Positions 47,572 through 59,700 of a stretch of 64,000 nucleotides of DNA are shown here, piece after piece. The notes under the pieces were generated by a model. The model saw only the letters and a list, made by a program, of their open reading frames with translations. It was not told the DNA's origin and did not search any database. Source of the DNA: Undaria pinnatifida (lineage: Eukaryota; Sar; Phaeophyceae; Laminariales; Alariaceae); the NCBI GenBank assembly GCA_012845835.1, contig JABAKD010000025.1, positions 11,043,264 to 11,107,263 of the forward strand, read 5' to 3'. Made by a program: the position numbers and the translations under genes. Each line of letters begins with the position of its first letter. The first letter of the stretch is position 1.

Positions 47572-47838
47572 TGTTGATAGATCTCTAAAGGTGTACACGT
47601 AGCTGGCGCGGGAAGGCGTGATGATGACTCCAGACGGTGACACAGAACACTTATATTATCCAGCCGTCGACTGACAGCTCGTGGCGATTCATGCAAGGAA
47701 GCAATCGGCCAAATAAACCTCCCATTCCTCTCGCTCACTGTCCCCTTATATCATATACATCAATCCCTTACCAATACGTGGAACTCCTTCATCATATAAA
47801 ATAGATCCTAACTGCCGTGTTCATAAGGACAATCAACA
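47572..47838 (-). repeat. 3' LTR of element C
   Basis: 267 bp, with ends TGTTGAT...ATCAACA forming a 7-bp perfect inverted terminus. Nearly identical to 53892-54158. Confidence 0.9.
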
Positions 47839-48588
47839 TCACCCCTTCTTATTATACACGGCGAGAATACCGATTTCCCCCCTTCTCTGAGTATGACAAG
47901 GCACGATATCTCAGAGTTGATATATCGCAATACCGTCATCGATACGAATCAATTTCAGACCAAAATTCGAAAACCAAAACCGCAATATGAAAACTCAACT
48001 CGTCCATTCGAAAAATCAAAGCCCTTAAATCATCAAATTCTCAAACAAAGTAATAACAGCCTTGCACTGAAAACATCAATCACTCTTGAAAATAATTACC
48101 AGGAAAAGGGTAAAAAATCCTCGAAATTAGCCACAGAAAACGGCCTTTTTCTTCGGATGTATGGCTCAAATAAACTCTCTGATTATCATCGATTTCCTCG
48201 AGATACTATACCTCAGTACGGGGCCTACAAGATGAACCAGGAAAAACAAACTCCGCATTATTATTATACGCACGAAAACGCAAACAACCGCAGAAACTCG
48301 ACTTAATCGTACTCTGCACACTGCACGGCGAAACGTATCCCCCCTCCTCCGTGCGCGACGAAATGTGTAGTACACGTAGCGGCGGGATGTTGCACTGTGC
48401 TCAGAAACTCAAACTTTGAATAACCAAACAGCTCTTGGAAAAACTGACGATTAAAATCATTACTCTGAAATCAAGATATAACTATTCTCAACCCGAAAAA
48501 CGCATCAAATGTTCATCTGAAAATCCCGGTGATAGCAAAAGGTCCTATAGTCGAGCGGTTTTGTCAAGACGTCGGCATGCTGATCATC

Positions 48589-50024
48589 TTACTCGACATG
48601 AGTAATAACAAACTCCCCCTTAAAAATAAGCTCCCGCAAAAAATGGTGTCGTACGTCAATGTGCTTCGAGTTCGACGTGCACGCTGATTTTCGTGCTAGG
48701 TTTTTCGCCCCCTCGTTATCCTCGAAACCCGTAACGCACAACGTACCAAAAAATCCCCCATAAAAATAAGCTCCCGCAAAAAAATGGTGTCGTACGTCAA
48801 TGTGCTTCGAGTTCGACGTGCACGCTGGGTTTTGTGCTAGGTTCTTCGCCCCCTCGTTATCCTCGAAACCCGTAATGCACGACGTACCAAACCCCGGAAA
48901 AATAAAATTCCACACATACCGTAAGGACATCGTCTCCTTAATGGTGTCTGCCAGTGCTACATACTCGGCCTCAGTGGTCGAAAGTGTGACGCATTTCTGG
49001 GTTCTTGAAAACCAGGAAACACATGCGCCCGCACACATTATAGCTCCACCTGAAACTGGCCTCCTGTCTGCGGCTTTGCTGACGTAGTCAGCATCTTCAA
49101 ACGCTACCAGCTCAAGCCCACTCCCCTTCTGAAACGTAATACAAAAATCAATTGTACAAAAGACATACTCTAAAATACCGAGTGCTGTCCTCCAGTGTAC
49201 TTCCCTAGGCTGGTTCGCGTACCTTGGTACCGCCCTCACCGCGTTTGTAATATCCGATCGTGTTTGGTTCGCAAGCCACATAAAACATCTAACCAACTCG
49301 CGAAAAGGCCAATCACCCACAGGTTCATTCTTGTCGAACTCCTCGATTTTCAGACCAGTCGAAGGTGGGGTATTCCTCCCAGAATTAACGCCAAACCTCG
49401 CCGAGGTGTTTTCAGCGAAAGCTTGTTGCGAAATCGTCAAAGTACCAGCATCCCAATTCCTCGAAAAACGGCAACCAGCATACCACCGTAACTCGCCCAG
49501 ATTGCTGATCGGAACAAGACGGTTAAGGTATTCACAAAACTGGTCGCATCTAGCCTTAAGCCCTACTGCAAACATACCATCCACATGCACTGCTGTTACT
49601 ATGGAAACAGAGCCCGACTTGACCAATCGCAAGACACACCCATCAGCTAGGCTCTGCTCAAATCCAAGACTCTTCATGTGGGTGATAAGATGGCTATGCC
49701 ACGCCCTCGACGCTTGTTTAAAGCCGTAGAGACTGCAATTTAACCTGACTATTTTACCGGACGTTTCACCACAACAGGGGGTAGTCGCATGAAAACATCC
49801 TCGTCCAGACTTGACTGAACGAATGCTTGCTCGGCATCCAAATTACACAAATCCAAACCCGACTCACACGCAATAGCACCCAACAAACGAAAACAAGACG
49901 CAGCAGGTGTCAGAGCAAAAGTCTCGAAAAAATCAATACCTTCACGCTGCTTAAAACCTCGCGCCATCAGTCTCTCCTTCGCTCGAACCACATAGCCATA
50001 CTCGTTGGAATTACAGGCAACCAC
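48589..50024 (-). pseudogene. Element C reverse transcriptase and RNase H
   Basis: The N-terminal RT part (50024-49749) has ERLMARGFKQREGIDFFETF and LDAEQAFVQSSLDEDVFMRLPP. The frame is interrupted by a stop/frameshift near 49745 at the YGFKQAS region. The main part (49677-48589, 362 codons) has the active-site motif as HVDGMFAVG (49587-49561), where functional relatives have HVDD, so the second catalytic Asp is lost. RNase H is recognisable by FEDADYVSKAADRRPVSGG and LSTTEAEYVALAD. The C-terminus carries an in-frame 47-codon tandem duplication (48622-48902). Confidence 0.88.
48622..48902 (-). repeat. ~140-bp tandem duplication at the pol C-terminus of element C
   Basis: TAAAAATAAGCTCCCGCAAA occurs at 48621 and 48761. 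The two copies (48622-48761 and 48762-48902) encode twice the block CVTGFEDNEGAKNLA...CTSNSKHIDVRHHF. An extra A in one copy (AAAAAAA versus AAAAAA) brings the effective period to 141, preserving the frame. Confidence 0.85.
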
Positions 50025-50060
50025 CCATTTCGCCGAGATAACGTTTAGTCCGTCTGGTTG

Positions 50061-51431
50061 CTACATCTCCCCAAACATTCCCGCGCTCGCGAGTCCATGG
50101 CACTCCTTTTCCATCGCCTGCCTCCAAACAGCCGAATGCTCATCCGCACATGCTTCAGTACACGAGTTTGGCGTTGAAAGCTCGCTCACCGGGCGTGTGG
50201 GAAGAGGGGGACTATCGTGCGGCGGGGTATGGTGAAAAAGCACGTGACCAATGCTTTGTCTCGCTGCCATTAACGACAGCAGCCCATTCCCCGCAGCCTC
50301 TCTGTGCCGCGAAGTCTCGCCCCTAGTTCCGCCTAGCTGCACATCGTCACCATCCGGGCCCGCCTCAGCCTCTCGGTGTCGCACTGTCTCCCCCCTGGTC
50401 CTGCCCCGCTGCACACCGTCATCCTCCGGGTCCGGGTTGTAACTACCCAGCTCGCGGGCAGCACGCCTTGAAAGCTGTGGCTGCAGTGGCTGTTGCGGCG
50501 GTAACGGCGGTGACGACGGCGGCGGCGGCAGCGGCGGCGGCGGCAGCGGCGACGGCGGCAGCGGCGACGGCGGCAGCGGTGACGGTGGCGGTGGCAGCGG
50601 CGGTGACGATGACGGCGGCTGTGACGGCGACGGTGACGGCGGCTGTGACGGCGACGGTGACGGCGGCGGCGGTGGCGGCGGCGGCGGCAACGGCGGTGGT
50701 GACGGCGGTTGCGGCGGCAACAGCGAGGACGGTGGCGGTGGCTCGAACCAAGCTCTGGCATCTCCCAGAGGCTCCGGCGTACCCGGGGACGGCGGCGGCA
50801 ACGGTGGCGGGGGAGGGCTCCTCTCCTCCGGAGGCAGTACCCCCACAAACGATTTCCTCGGGTGTTCCCAAGTAACGTCGCGGGAGTATGACGTACACCC
50901 AGATATCAGCAGAATTTTGCAACAATCTGACGAGTGGTTGTTCCCGCTATTCAGGTAGACACAAGCCTCCGCCTGGGGCTCAGACTTTAGGGTCCTCCTT
51001 ACGTGGTGAAAACCCGGTTTCAGGAACGGGAGGAGCCGCGCAAATGGCGGTCTCCCGTTAAACGTCCGGTATGGCGAATGCATGTCCGGCTTGTCCCTGA
51101 CCCTTACCGTCATGTTGATCGCGTCGCTGGCGTACTTACACGTTTCGTCCCATAGAAGCTGCGTCGGCGGCATCTTCGCATCGCGAAACAAACGGGGAGC
51201 CTCCAAGCGGGACGCCATAGCAAGCTCGAGCGTCATGGCTATTCGACGCTCAACCACACCGTCGTGCTTCGGGCAGTTGACAGGCGTGTACTCGCGGCGA
51301 ATCCCACGGTTGCTGAATAACGCCACGAACTCCGGCTGAATACTTTCCGTGCCGTTGTCTGATCGAATGCATTCGACGATGGACAGGGTACCCCTGGCGT
51401 TAATATCAGCCAAAAAACCAGTGAAGCCCAT
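50061..51431 (-). pseudogene. Element C integrase catalytic core and Pro-rich linker
   Basis: Continues the integrase: CIRSDNGTES (Asp25 of this frame) and CPKHDGVVER (Glu61), exactly D-35-E spacing, so catalytic residues are kept. The C-terminal module PYRTFNGRPP-like (HSPYRTFNGRPPF) follows. From about residue 205, a Pro-rich linker of some 120 residues, encoded by a GGC/GGT-type repeat at 50470-50840 (plus-strand reading), separates integrase from RT. The same repeat opens spurious Ala- and Arg-rich frames on the other frames and strand. Confidence 0.85.
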
Positions 51432-51449
51432 CGGGACGTCACACTTCCG

Positions 51450-52607
51450 TTAAAAAAAATACGGCCATCTCATCCGCGAGTAGTCATCGACAATCATCAT
51501 TAGGTACTCCGCACTGCCGGCAGACCTAGGTGGTTGCCCCGATAGATCCACGAAGAGACGCTCCAGAGGCCTGGTGGAACGGCACTCCGTCGTCCACGGT
51601 ACTGCCATCCTCCTCCCCTTCGCCTTGGAACACCCAGCACACGGAATCAAGTCTCCAAAATCTTTGATTCCCATCTGCCGTGCCGATTCTCGGAGGGTAT
51701 CAGCGTGGGAATGTGCAAGGGAAACATGTAGGTCGTTAATGTCAATCCTCCTCATCATTCCCGGGGCCAACACGGCGGTAGCAATCGGGGTCTCTACTAT
51801 TCTAGTAGCCTCTACAAAAGACCCAGCGTCCCTACGCAAGAACGACAGAACTCTATCTAACATATGAACTCCTTCGGCATCGAGCGACACGGAGCATTTC
51901 GGCATGACGGCATGGAGCGAGAACAGGTTGAATTGTACACCTCGTACGTAAGCTACGTCCAAGAGTTTGACCTGAACATCTCGTTGCTTGCAGTGCACTA
52001 TCAGTGGTAGTTTCCCAAAACACAGCATCTGCAGCGACCTCATGTCGCCTACTACCAGCGTACTCCTACCAGGAGGGGGGGGGTTACAACCTACCATGCC
52101 AGCGGGATCACCAGTTACATGAAAGGTAGCCCCCGAATCAGCTATCCACTGTTCTCTCCCATTTCCCCCCAAAATACCGCTGTTACCGCTGTGACCATCC
52201 TTGTCTTTTTGTGTAAACTGCCCGGTAAGGAGATGTGGGTTGAACGTAGGCGCACAACTACCGTCGTTTTTTGGCTCGTGGGAAGTGTTCGAAAAGGACT
52301 GTGGTGGGGGAGTTACCGATGTGGGGTACCCATCACTACCAGGGGGTGTCTCATGTACCCAGTCACTACCATAGTGCATGGGGTGGGGGTATTGTTGTGC
52401 TGTAAGAGGGACCGCCACGTTTATGTGTGCTGGGGAAATCGGGCACTCTGCTACGTACTGACCCGACTTATGGCATCTGAAACATACCCCCCTCTGACCA
52501 CGTGGTACTGGGTTCGGTGGGGGACCCCAGCACGTAGGATTTTCCACCGGCGGCAGGGGCATCTGCGGCATAACCCCTGACGGTGGGTCGGTAGGTACCC
52601 AACCCAT
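51450..52607 (-). pseudogene. Element C protease and integrase N-terminus
   Basis: Domain order: zinc knuckle (residues 42-55), aspartic protease WIADSGATFHVTGD (residues 154-167, 52148-52107), integrase HHCC site with HVSLAHSH and CAGC (residues 294-326), then the first catalytic Asp of integrase in LFVDLSGQ (residue 354) and VDDYSRMRW. A TAA at 51450-51452 ends the frame within integrase; reading resumes in the same frame immediately after, so this is a point nonsense mutation, not a frameshift. Confidence 0.85.
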
Positions 52608-53745
52608 TCAGAAACCTGTCCCCCCGTCCCAAATGGATTTGGACCAGAGTTGCCCCAACAATTTTGCTTTGGGTAACCGCGCTGCTGCTGCTGCTGGAAT
52701 TGCTGCTGCTGCTGCTGGACTAGCTGCTGCTGCTGTTGGAATAGCTGCTGCTGCTGCTGCTTGTACCTTTCCCCTCTCTTGTTCCTCCCTCGACTACCTG
52801 AACCCGTGCCTGCTCCACCAGCAGGCTGAACAGCGCCGGCGTACAAGGCATGCGGATCTACCCCCACTCTTACTCCCAACGCCTTTGTCACCATCTCCTT
52901 TTCCAACTTATCGTTCACATATGCATCCCGAATAATCTCGTCAATTTCGGAACAAGGGATTGACGGGCGAGAGAGAATCGATTTGCTTTGGATTGTGTAT
53001 AATGATGAAAGGTTAGTGACAATATGTGTGTTTACCTCTTCTACACTTTTACCACAACCAAGCATGGCCAATTCATCGGCCGCCTTATCAACCCTACCGA
53101 GGAACACAAGGGGGTCCTCTTACACTTCCATGTGTATTGCCTCAAATTCTCTCTTCAGCCTGTGCGTTGCTGCTAGGGTTCTCGGCATGTAATAGTTCTC
53201 TGGCTCCTGCCATGCGCCACTTAGCGACTTGGCTTGCTGCATGCAGAATTCTGCTATGGCATACCCAGTCATTGAGTCCATCAACAATCTATACACCCCA
53301 CGCGCATCAACGATCTCCTTCGGTGTGTGGCTCCGCTCCAATTCCTCCTGGGACACAATGATGTCACCTACCATCACAGGATTATCGGTTGCCTTGAGGA
53401 CGTACAGGCAACCATCTGATGACAAAAACGCAACCTGGAACTTGCTACGCGACATTCCAAAGTGCGCCTCTATGTTATCAAACTTGGGGGGTTTTAATTG
53501 AGACCAATTCAAACTAGACAGAGAAAATTGCGACGTGCCTGATTGGGTTGCCAGCCCAGCTGTTGGCACAGCAGGAGACGATGTAGAACCCCTCGCTGTG
53601 GTTTCTCCGCTCCTCCCCACCCCGCCCCCCCTAGCGACCTCTGCGTGCAGCGCGTCCCGCTCGGCGCGCAGCTTCTGTTCGTCCTATTTCCGTCGCAGGA
53701 CCTCGATCTCATGATTCATCTCTCTGCTCTCTCTCTGCTCTCTCT
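52440..53745 (-). pseudogene. Element C gag
   Basis: Starts near MNHEIEVLRRK (53725); a stop (TAG near 53690) is followed in frame by an acidic/basic coiled segment (EQKLRAERDALHAEVA). The main gag domain (KPPKFDNIEAHFGMSRSKF, MDSMTGYAIAEF) spans 53500-53120. A second in-frame TAA at 53117-53119 interrupts just before EDPLVFLGRVDKAADELA. The C-terminal part has several Gln runs of 4-6 residues (CAG/CTG tract at 52680-52770). A frameshift near 52600 then moves the reading into the protease frame. The zinc knuckle CFRCHKSGQYVAEC (52484-52443) fits CX2CX4HX4C except that the His is Gln. Confidence 0.85.
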
Positions 53746-53775
53746 CTCTCTCTGCTCTCTACCTCTCTCTGCTAA
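53715..53775. repeat. CT-rich microsatellite (CTCTCTCTGCTCT)n
   Basis: About 60 bases of CTCT/CTGCTCT repeats at the start of the gag region of element C. Confidence 0.8.
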
Positions 53776-53891
53776 CATGCTCGACTCAATTTTTTTACCA
53801 TCGTGATCTGATATATTTGGCTTTTTCCCACCTCTATAGGCTGGCCTTGGCTTCGCTTACCAATATAAATCAACCGGCTAACTCACTAGTG

Positions 53892-54158
53892 TGTTGATAG
53901 ATCTCTAAAGGTGTAGACGTAGCTGGCGCGGGAAGGCGTGATGATGACTCCAGACGGTGACACAGAACTCTTATAATTTCCAGCCGTCGACTGACAGCTC
54001 GTGGCGTTTCATGCAACGAAGCAATCGGCGAAATAAACCTCCCATTCCTCTCGCTCACTGTCCCCTTATATCATATACATCAATCCCTTACCAATACGTG
54101 GAACTCCCTCATCATATATAATAGATCCTAACTGCCGTGTTCATAAGGACAATCAACA
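53892..54158 (-). repeat. 5' LTR of element C
   Basis: 267 bp with the same TGTTGAT...ATCAACA ends. About nine substitutions separate it from the 3' LTR. It should carry the element's promoter. Confidence 0.9.
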
Positions 54159-55189
54159 TCTTGTCATCAAAGCCCCGGCCGTGTCTTTGTTATCATCACG
54201 ACCTCCGCTCGGGCAAAATTCCCATACATGTCGATGCATATACCAAGTAATGTCTCGACACATAATACGAAACTCCAAATTATGAAACGCACAAATATCC
54301 GCAAACCAGTATCGTACAACCCCATACAACAAACATAAGCTGCGGCGGTACTCTGCTCCCTCCCTCCACGTACATGTTGCACTGTTGGAGGTCTCCATAC
54401 CGGGAGGTTCCCTGTACACAAGGGTGTGCTGTGGGGGATAACAGGACCGAAAGCTGTATCACTCGAATGATTGTGTAGCAGGAGCCCCGTGAGTACATGC
54501 GGCGCAACCTCAGGGGATACAAATCTTGTGTAACACCGGTGATTTTTTTCATTTTGTTTGGCATGAAAAAATACCAACTCGGTGGGGGGTGTGCTATCTG
54601 AGTGTGTTATCTTCTGTCGTTTCCGGTACTTAATCCTACGATTTCAGGCTACCACATGTACGTATGATAGCTCTGTAGTCTCGGTGAAAAACAAAAGCAT
54701 GCATGCTCCGATTACTGAATAGTTGTCATCTCATACATCCCCAAAGACCGCGTACCATTGAACCAAAGCTCAACTACGCTATACGACCCCCCCCTCGACC
54801 ACGTTTTGCAAGAAAACTCGAGGGCGAAGCACGCGCGCACGAAGAAGGGGATGATTGCTACACCTGAGGTCTGGTTCTTGAAGGTTGAATACTAGGGCTC
54901 CGTGTGTATAGACGTGAACGCTTGCAAGTACGAAAAAAGTTGTTTCAAACATTTCACGAAATTGCTTCAAATTTCGTCAGGTGTAAGTTCGACGAGTTGA
55001 GTGGTCGATATCATACTCTAGTATTAATGAAATGTTCGAGCTACTGAGTCGCGCCAATGTTTCCTGGGAGGAGACAGCTTCATTGTTGCAGGTTCGATGT
55101 TGCAGCAGTAAATGGTCGACGGATCAACCTAGGGATTGGTGAAAGAGGAGACCAGTATATTTCTGAATATAGTTGCAGTTACCAATACA
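54159..55189. other. 1.0 kb right of element C, no gene recognised
   Basis: Sequence between the 5' LTR of element C and the point where unit 3 homology resumes (about 55190). A minus-strand open frame (54577-54167) has no recognisable motif. It may contain the split 5' end of element B or of another element, but I found no LTR match to 41000-41450. Confidence 0.4.
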
Positions 55190-56721
55190 GACGGAGATCC
55201 CGATACCCCAAGATCTACCCGGCTCGTTTATAGGCATACGTTCCAACGAAAAACGTGAGTCGTTGCAAGATTGCGTCCAACGAACCCCACCGCTGGCCGT
55301 GCCGTTCATAGTGCTATGATCACAGCACTTAGCCCAGAGAGGTAGTACACCCACGACGTATACGTAATATGAAACCCGCAGTGTCTGTGTATTCAACACA
55401 TATCTGGCAAATGTTCCCCAGAGCAACGAATGCTTCGATGACCTTGGCAGCCGCCGCTGTGGTCAGGACTGCTTCAGCCATTAACGCAAGCGTTTGTTCA
55501 AATTCGAAAAACACAAATGTACACAGCCACTCCCCTCAATGTTACATGGTTATGCGTGCATACCGCAATCCTCCCCTTTAACGAGGGCGTCTTCCAGAGC
55601 AATGCAAAAGAACGATGGCAGCGCGACGCATCCCATGTCCCGCGTATCGGGCAGTATCGAGAGCAATTCTCCCCGCCGAGGATCAGCCAGAAATACATCT
55701 CAAGCTTCACCACGGGACACAAACGGAAGAGAGCCCTCGCAGGAGAAAGGCAATTCCCCAGGACACACAACATACGTCGGCCACGTAGATTTCAGGGCGA
55801 CCCCGACTCACTCGCAGCTTTTGGTTGTCACCGCGATCGACGCGAACGAAGCTCAAAACAGCTAAATTTTCTTGACGGAGTGGCACCAGTGATCGCCGAT
55901 GAAGGTGATGCTAGTGGCTCGACGCACACTACACCCTAGAACAAAACATACCACAACAAACTGGCATATATACAGGCATATATCTCTCTCGGCAGATGGG
56001 GGCAGTCACCCCCAACGCTATGCACTATATCGAAGCATCGAGAAACCATGATTATCTGAAGAATGCCATAATCCGGAGCACTTAGCAGCTGCGGACGCAT
56101 ATACACCGTATTGTGCACGCACAGAGTAAACGGCGTGGACTGCAGCCGTAGACTTGAGACGCCTTGCGTACCACTCACGCTCGGAGCAATCATTCCAAAA
56201 TTATATATATCAACATAATTTACAAACCCAAACGGAACGTGTTTCCACTGCTCCACCCGTCCTCGCCCCCGCTACGTGTAAGTCCGATTCAGAGGACTGC
56301 AGGTGCATTGGAAGCTCAATGTTAACGTTGCGTTGGAAGCGCCCCCACAAGCAGAAAGGAGGGCTTCTTGCCGAACACCTCCGTCCTTAAGGTTGCCTCT
56401 ATTGTAATGTTCGCAGGAACACTGAACCACGATGGTCTACGATGAGCTGCGCATAATCGCTCGTAGCTCTTTCACATTTTCTCGGTACACGACGGCGGTT
56501 GTTCGCTCGTCGGGGTGTGTACATGCAGACAACAACCAATCATGACCAGCCAACGGAACATGACTACACCGGTGACGCATGGGGATCTACCGCTCTCTTC
56601 TGTTGACACATTATGTGGCGAGTACTCGTGCGCATTTGGCGGAAACCGCATATGCAATCAATCTACGACACGGCGGTTCAAACCATCCTCATGATACAAC
56701 GAACGCTGGTGCCTCGTTTGG

Positions 56722-59700
56722 TTAGCACTGGTCAGCCCCCGTGAAAGCTTCTCCGCTGCACCTTTTGTTGTTCACGAAGAAAGACCCGTCCGTTTCGAGC
56801 CTGATCGTCTCGCCTTTCATTAGACGGAACTCGTAGGGCTCGTTCTCCGGGAAAGCCACAGCCTCCTAAAAACGAAAGTAAACGACAACCAGCCATGGGA
56901 GGGTCAGCATACACGTACCTCACCAGTGCAGGGTCGGTAATTTCTGCCTTCCAACCTGGTATGTGTAGCGATTGCTGCAGTTGACCCTCCCTTGCTCGGT
57001 GTTCGTTTTCATTGGCTTCATGGTTCCGGAAAACGTGGGAACACATTCCAAACCGAGGTGCTGTCAGAAGGTGTTATGAAAAATAACGCTTGGTTATCAT
57101 TGACGCGTGTTTTCACCTGCTGCAGAATCCGCACAGCGACCGTCTCCCCGAGGGTCAACCCTTCCTGGCCGTCGATCCTCCAGTGAACGCCACACATTTG
57201 CCTGGAAATCATTGTATAGTAAGACACGGGCAAAGACAATGCAGATAACGGTTATATCGGCGGAAGACGCACTTCACACACTGTGTTTGGCCGCATCTGT
57301 AGTTGAGAGACGTCGCCAAGGCCATTTTCTGCAGGCATGCGTACAGAATTCGTTCTTCAAAACAGTTCCCGTGCATATTTTGTCCGTGCTTGCTGTACCT
57401 GCCGAATGCGACGTTGACAGCCATTTTGTTGATTTCTCCCTCGTACGTCAAGCACTCTTTGCCGGTGTAGGGAAGAAGGTTCAGCCCTTCATCGTCGGGA
57501 AACACGGGGTCATCGAAGCATGAGGCGCCCTTCTCCAGTCCAACAAGAGCCTGCGGCATGTGGTAGTGGTTCGAAGTTGTTGTTAGGCAAAGGCCGACGT
57601 CTAGTTAAAGAAGTCATACGCCGTCTTGGATTCGGTCAACCGTGCAGGGTTGGTCACCCCTCTGGTCTGCTGTATGTGTATGATGACAGGAACCGATTAA
57701 GCTGTCGTTTAGCCACATACAAGCATTACATACACTCTAGCAAACAAACGTCGGCAAGGCGAAAACGATTGACGTGTATCAGGGGAAATTGCAATGCATA
57801 CCATAACTACGCTTGCCGCTAACCGAACGCGCGTCTGGACAACGTCCGCGTTTTTTAGCAGGTCACGACCAGCTTTCAACGTAACGGGACAGTGTCTTGG
57901 AAATACACAGGGCTCGAGAACTCGGTGTGTTGCTAAGCGGTGGTCACAAGGTATTTAACAAGAGCCTTGCCAAATCAATACCTGAGATGCTAGTGTGGAA
58001 GGATTCGGTGGAAACCGACATCGTTCGCAATCAACCGTACGGCAATTTGAGCAAGGCCTTGAGGCGGAGGTCCTTCCATTTATTCGTGAAATATCTCCAA
58101 CGGAGTATATAGGGCCAGGTTGGAACCTTCATGGCCACGGTTTGACACCACTCCGACATGGTCGCCGTGGTTTTATGTTTCAGCGACCGTATTGGGTGTT
58201 ATTTATCTTCATCTCACCTTGAGAACCGTTGCGAAGGCGCCATTCTGAACAGCGTGGCCTGATGGGTACGATGGGTGAGTTGGCGATCCCTCGTTGACAG
58301 CCTGCGAAACCAAAACAAACGTTCAGCACACACACGACCGTCGCGCACAAGTCATAATCCGGCCAAGGTTCCTATTCATTTGATTTACGAGCGCATCCTT
58401 CACACATTCGCCACTAAGCGTCACAGTCTACCGCTCCGCAAATATCATCTTCTGGGACGACACTGCCAACGCATTAGTAGTTCACGAGTTTTGTGGGCGT
58501 CATTGCAGCTGTTGGAAACTCTTCCTATCGTAAAGCTGTCATGCGAGGTTCAAACGTTTGCTCCTGTAGCTTTTCTGGCAGAACATGCGGACATGTACAC
58601 ATCCATGCTTAGCTGGAAGTTTGGCTGCGATTGGGCGTCTAAGCCGTTGTGATTCCCGTGGAGTTTCAGTTGAGACTTAGGCTACGATACCCCCTATCAA
58701 AACAAGCGATTGCCAACGACGAACGTTTCATGGCTGCTCGACGAGAATAACGATGCTATGGATAAAACCCGTTCAAGTACATGACTATGTTGCAAAGGAC
58801 TATCAAACCACGACGTCTGGGCGGCATGGGGAAACATATTTTAGCCGATACGGCTGGGAGCTGGGTTCAAAACTGGTGATTTCGTCAAATAAAATTTGTG
58901 GGGGCGACCGCAGAACGACTTCCGACCGGATAAATGGTGGAGACATTCGCCACGTCGAGCGCGTGCTGCCACTGATTGGCGTCGTGGAGCACAGGTACAC
59001 CACGCCGGGCATCTTCAACAGAAACAAAAGCAGGCGCAATTACATATCGTGGTGGTGCCTATTTAAATTAGAATGAGTGGTCATGAGCATACCAAGCTGC
59101 CCGGCACCTATTGCACGTATCACTGATCAGCACAGTGTTGTTACTACTCACCATTGGCAGGAGGTACGTGCGCCCGCGTCTTCCCCTTCTTCCGTTGATC
59201 TCGACATTCCGGTTCCGCACCCTCCTGAGCAATTCCCTGTTGTTGAGGAGCGACTTGTCGAATTCTACGTCAAGATCGCCGTAGATGACATTGTGGAGGG
59301 TTCCAGCGACGGCCTGGCACGCCCAACGATTTAACAATATCGGCAGCACGCGATGGAGTGAGAAGACGTTTGGTGCGGGCGAGATTGTTTAGTCGACAAT
59401 GAATCACATGGGCCGCTTGTATCACACCCAGGGAGGTCGACAGCGCACGAAATCTCGTTGGAAATGGGCTAGACAGATCTAAAATTGTCGCGAAACGCTG
59501 AACCAGTCTCGGAAAGCAAAGTCAATGATGATTTGATATTTTAACACGTTATGCGGGGGGGGGTGCCTTACGTCTTCCATGCCCTTCGATGCATGCCGTC
59601 AGTCAGCTTCGGTTTGTCAGTAAAATCTCACCTCCGGGCGAGCGAACAGGTGCACGTTCCATTTTTGGTACCACGAGGATCGCATCGCCAGCTCGGCGTT

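Larger units (their letters stand above)
47572..54158 (-). mobile_element. Ty1/copia LTR retrotransposon, nearly full length (element C)
   Basis: 6.59 kb element bounded by two 267-bp direct LTRs, with gag-pol on the minus strand. Flanks are CCTTG on the left and TCTTG on the right, a 5-bp target duplication with one mismatch. A purine-rich tract (AAGAAGGGGTGA, coding strand) lies directly next to the 3' LTR at 47839-47850. The PBS position next to the 5' LTR (53891 leftward) reads ACTAGTGAGTTAGCC on the coding strand and is not the usual initiator-Met match. In-frame stops, one frameshift and a changed RT active site show it is no longer autonomous. LTR divergence (about 9 of 267 by eye) makes it older than the vHPO unit differences suggest. 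Confidence 0.9.

Noticed and set aside
50443-50925. Ala-, Arg- and Val/Thr-rich open frames of 135-171 codons
   Set aside because: Out-of-frame and antisense readings of the GGC/GGT repeat that encodes the Pro-rich linker of element C.
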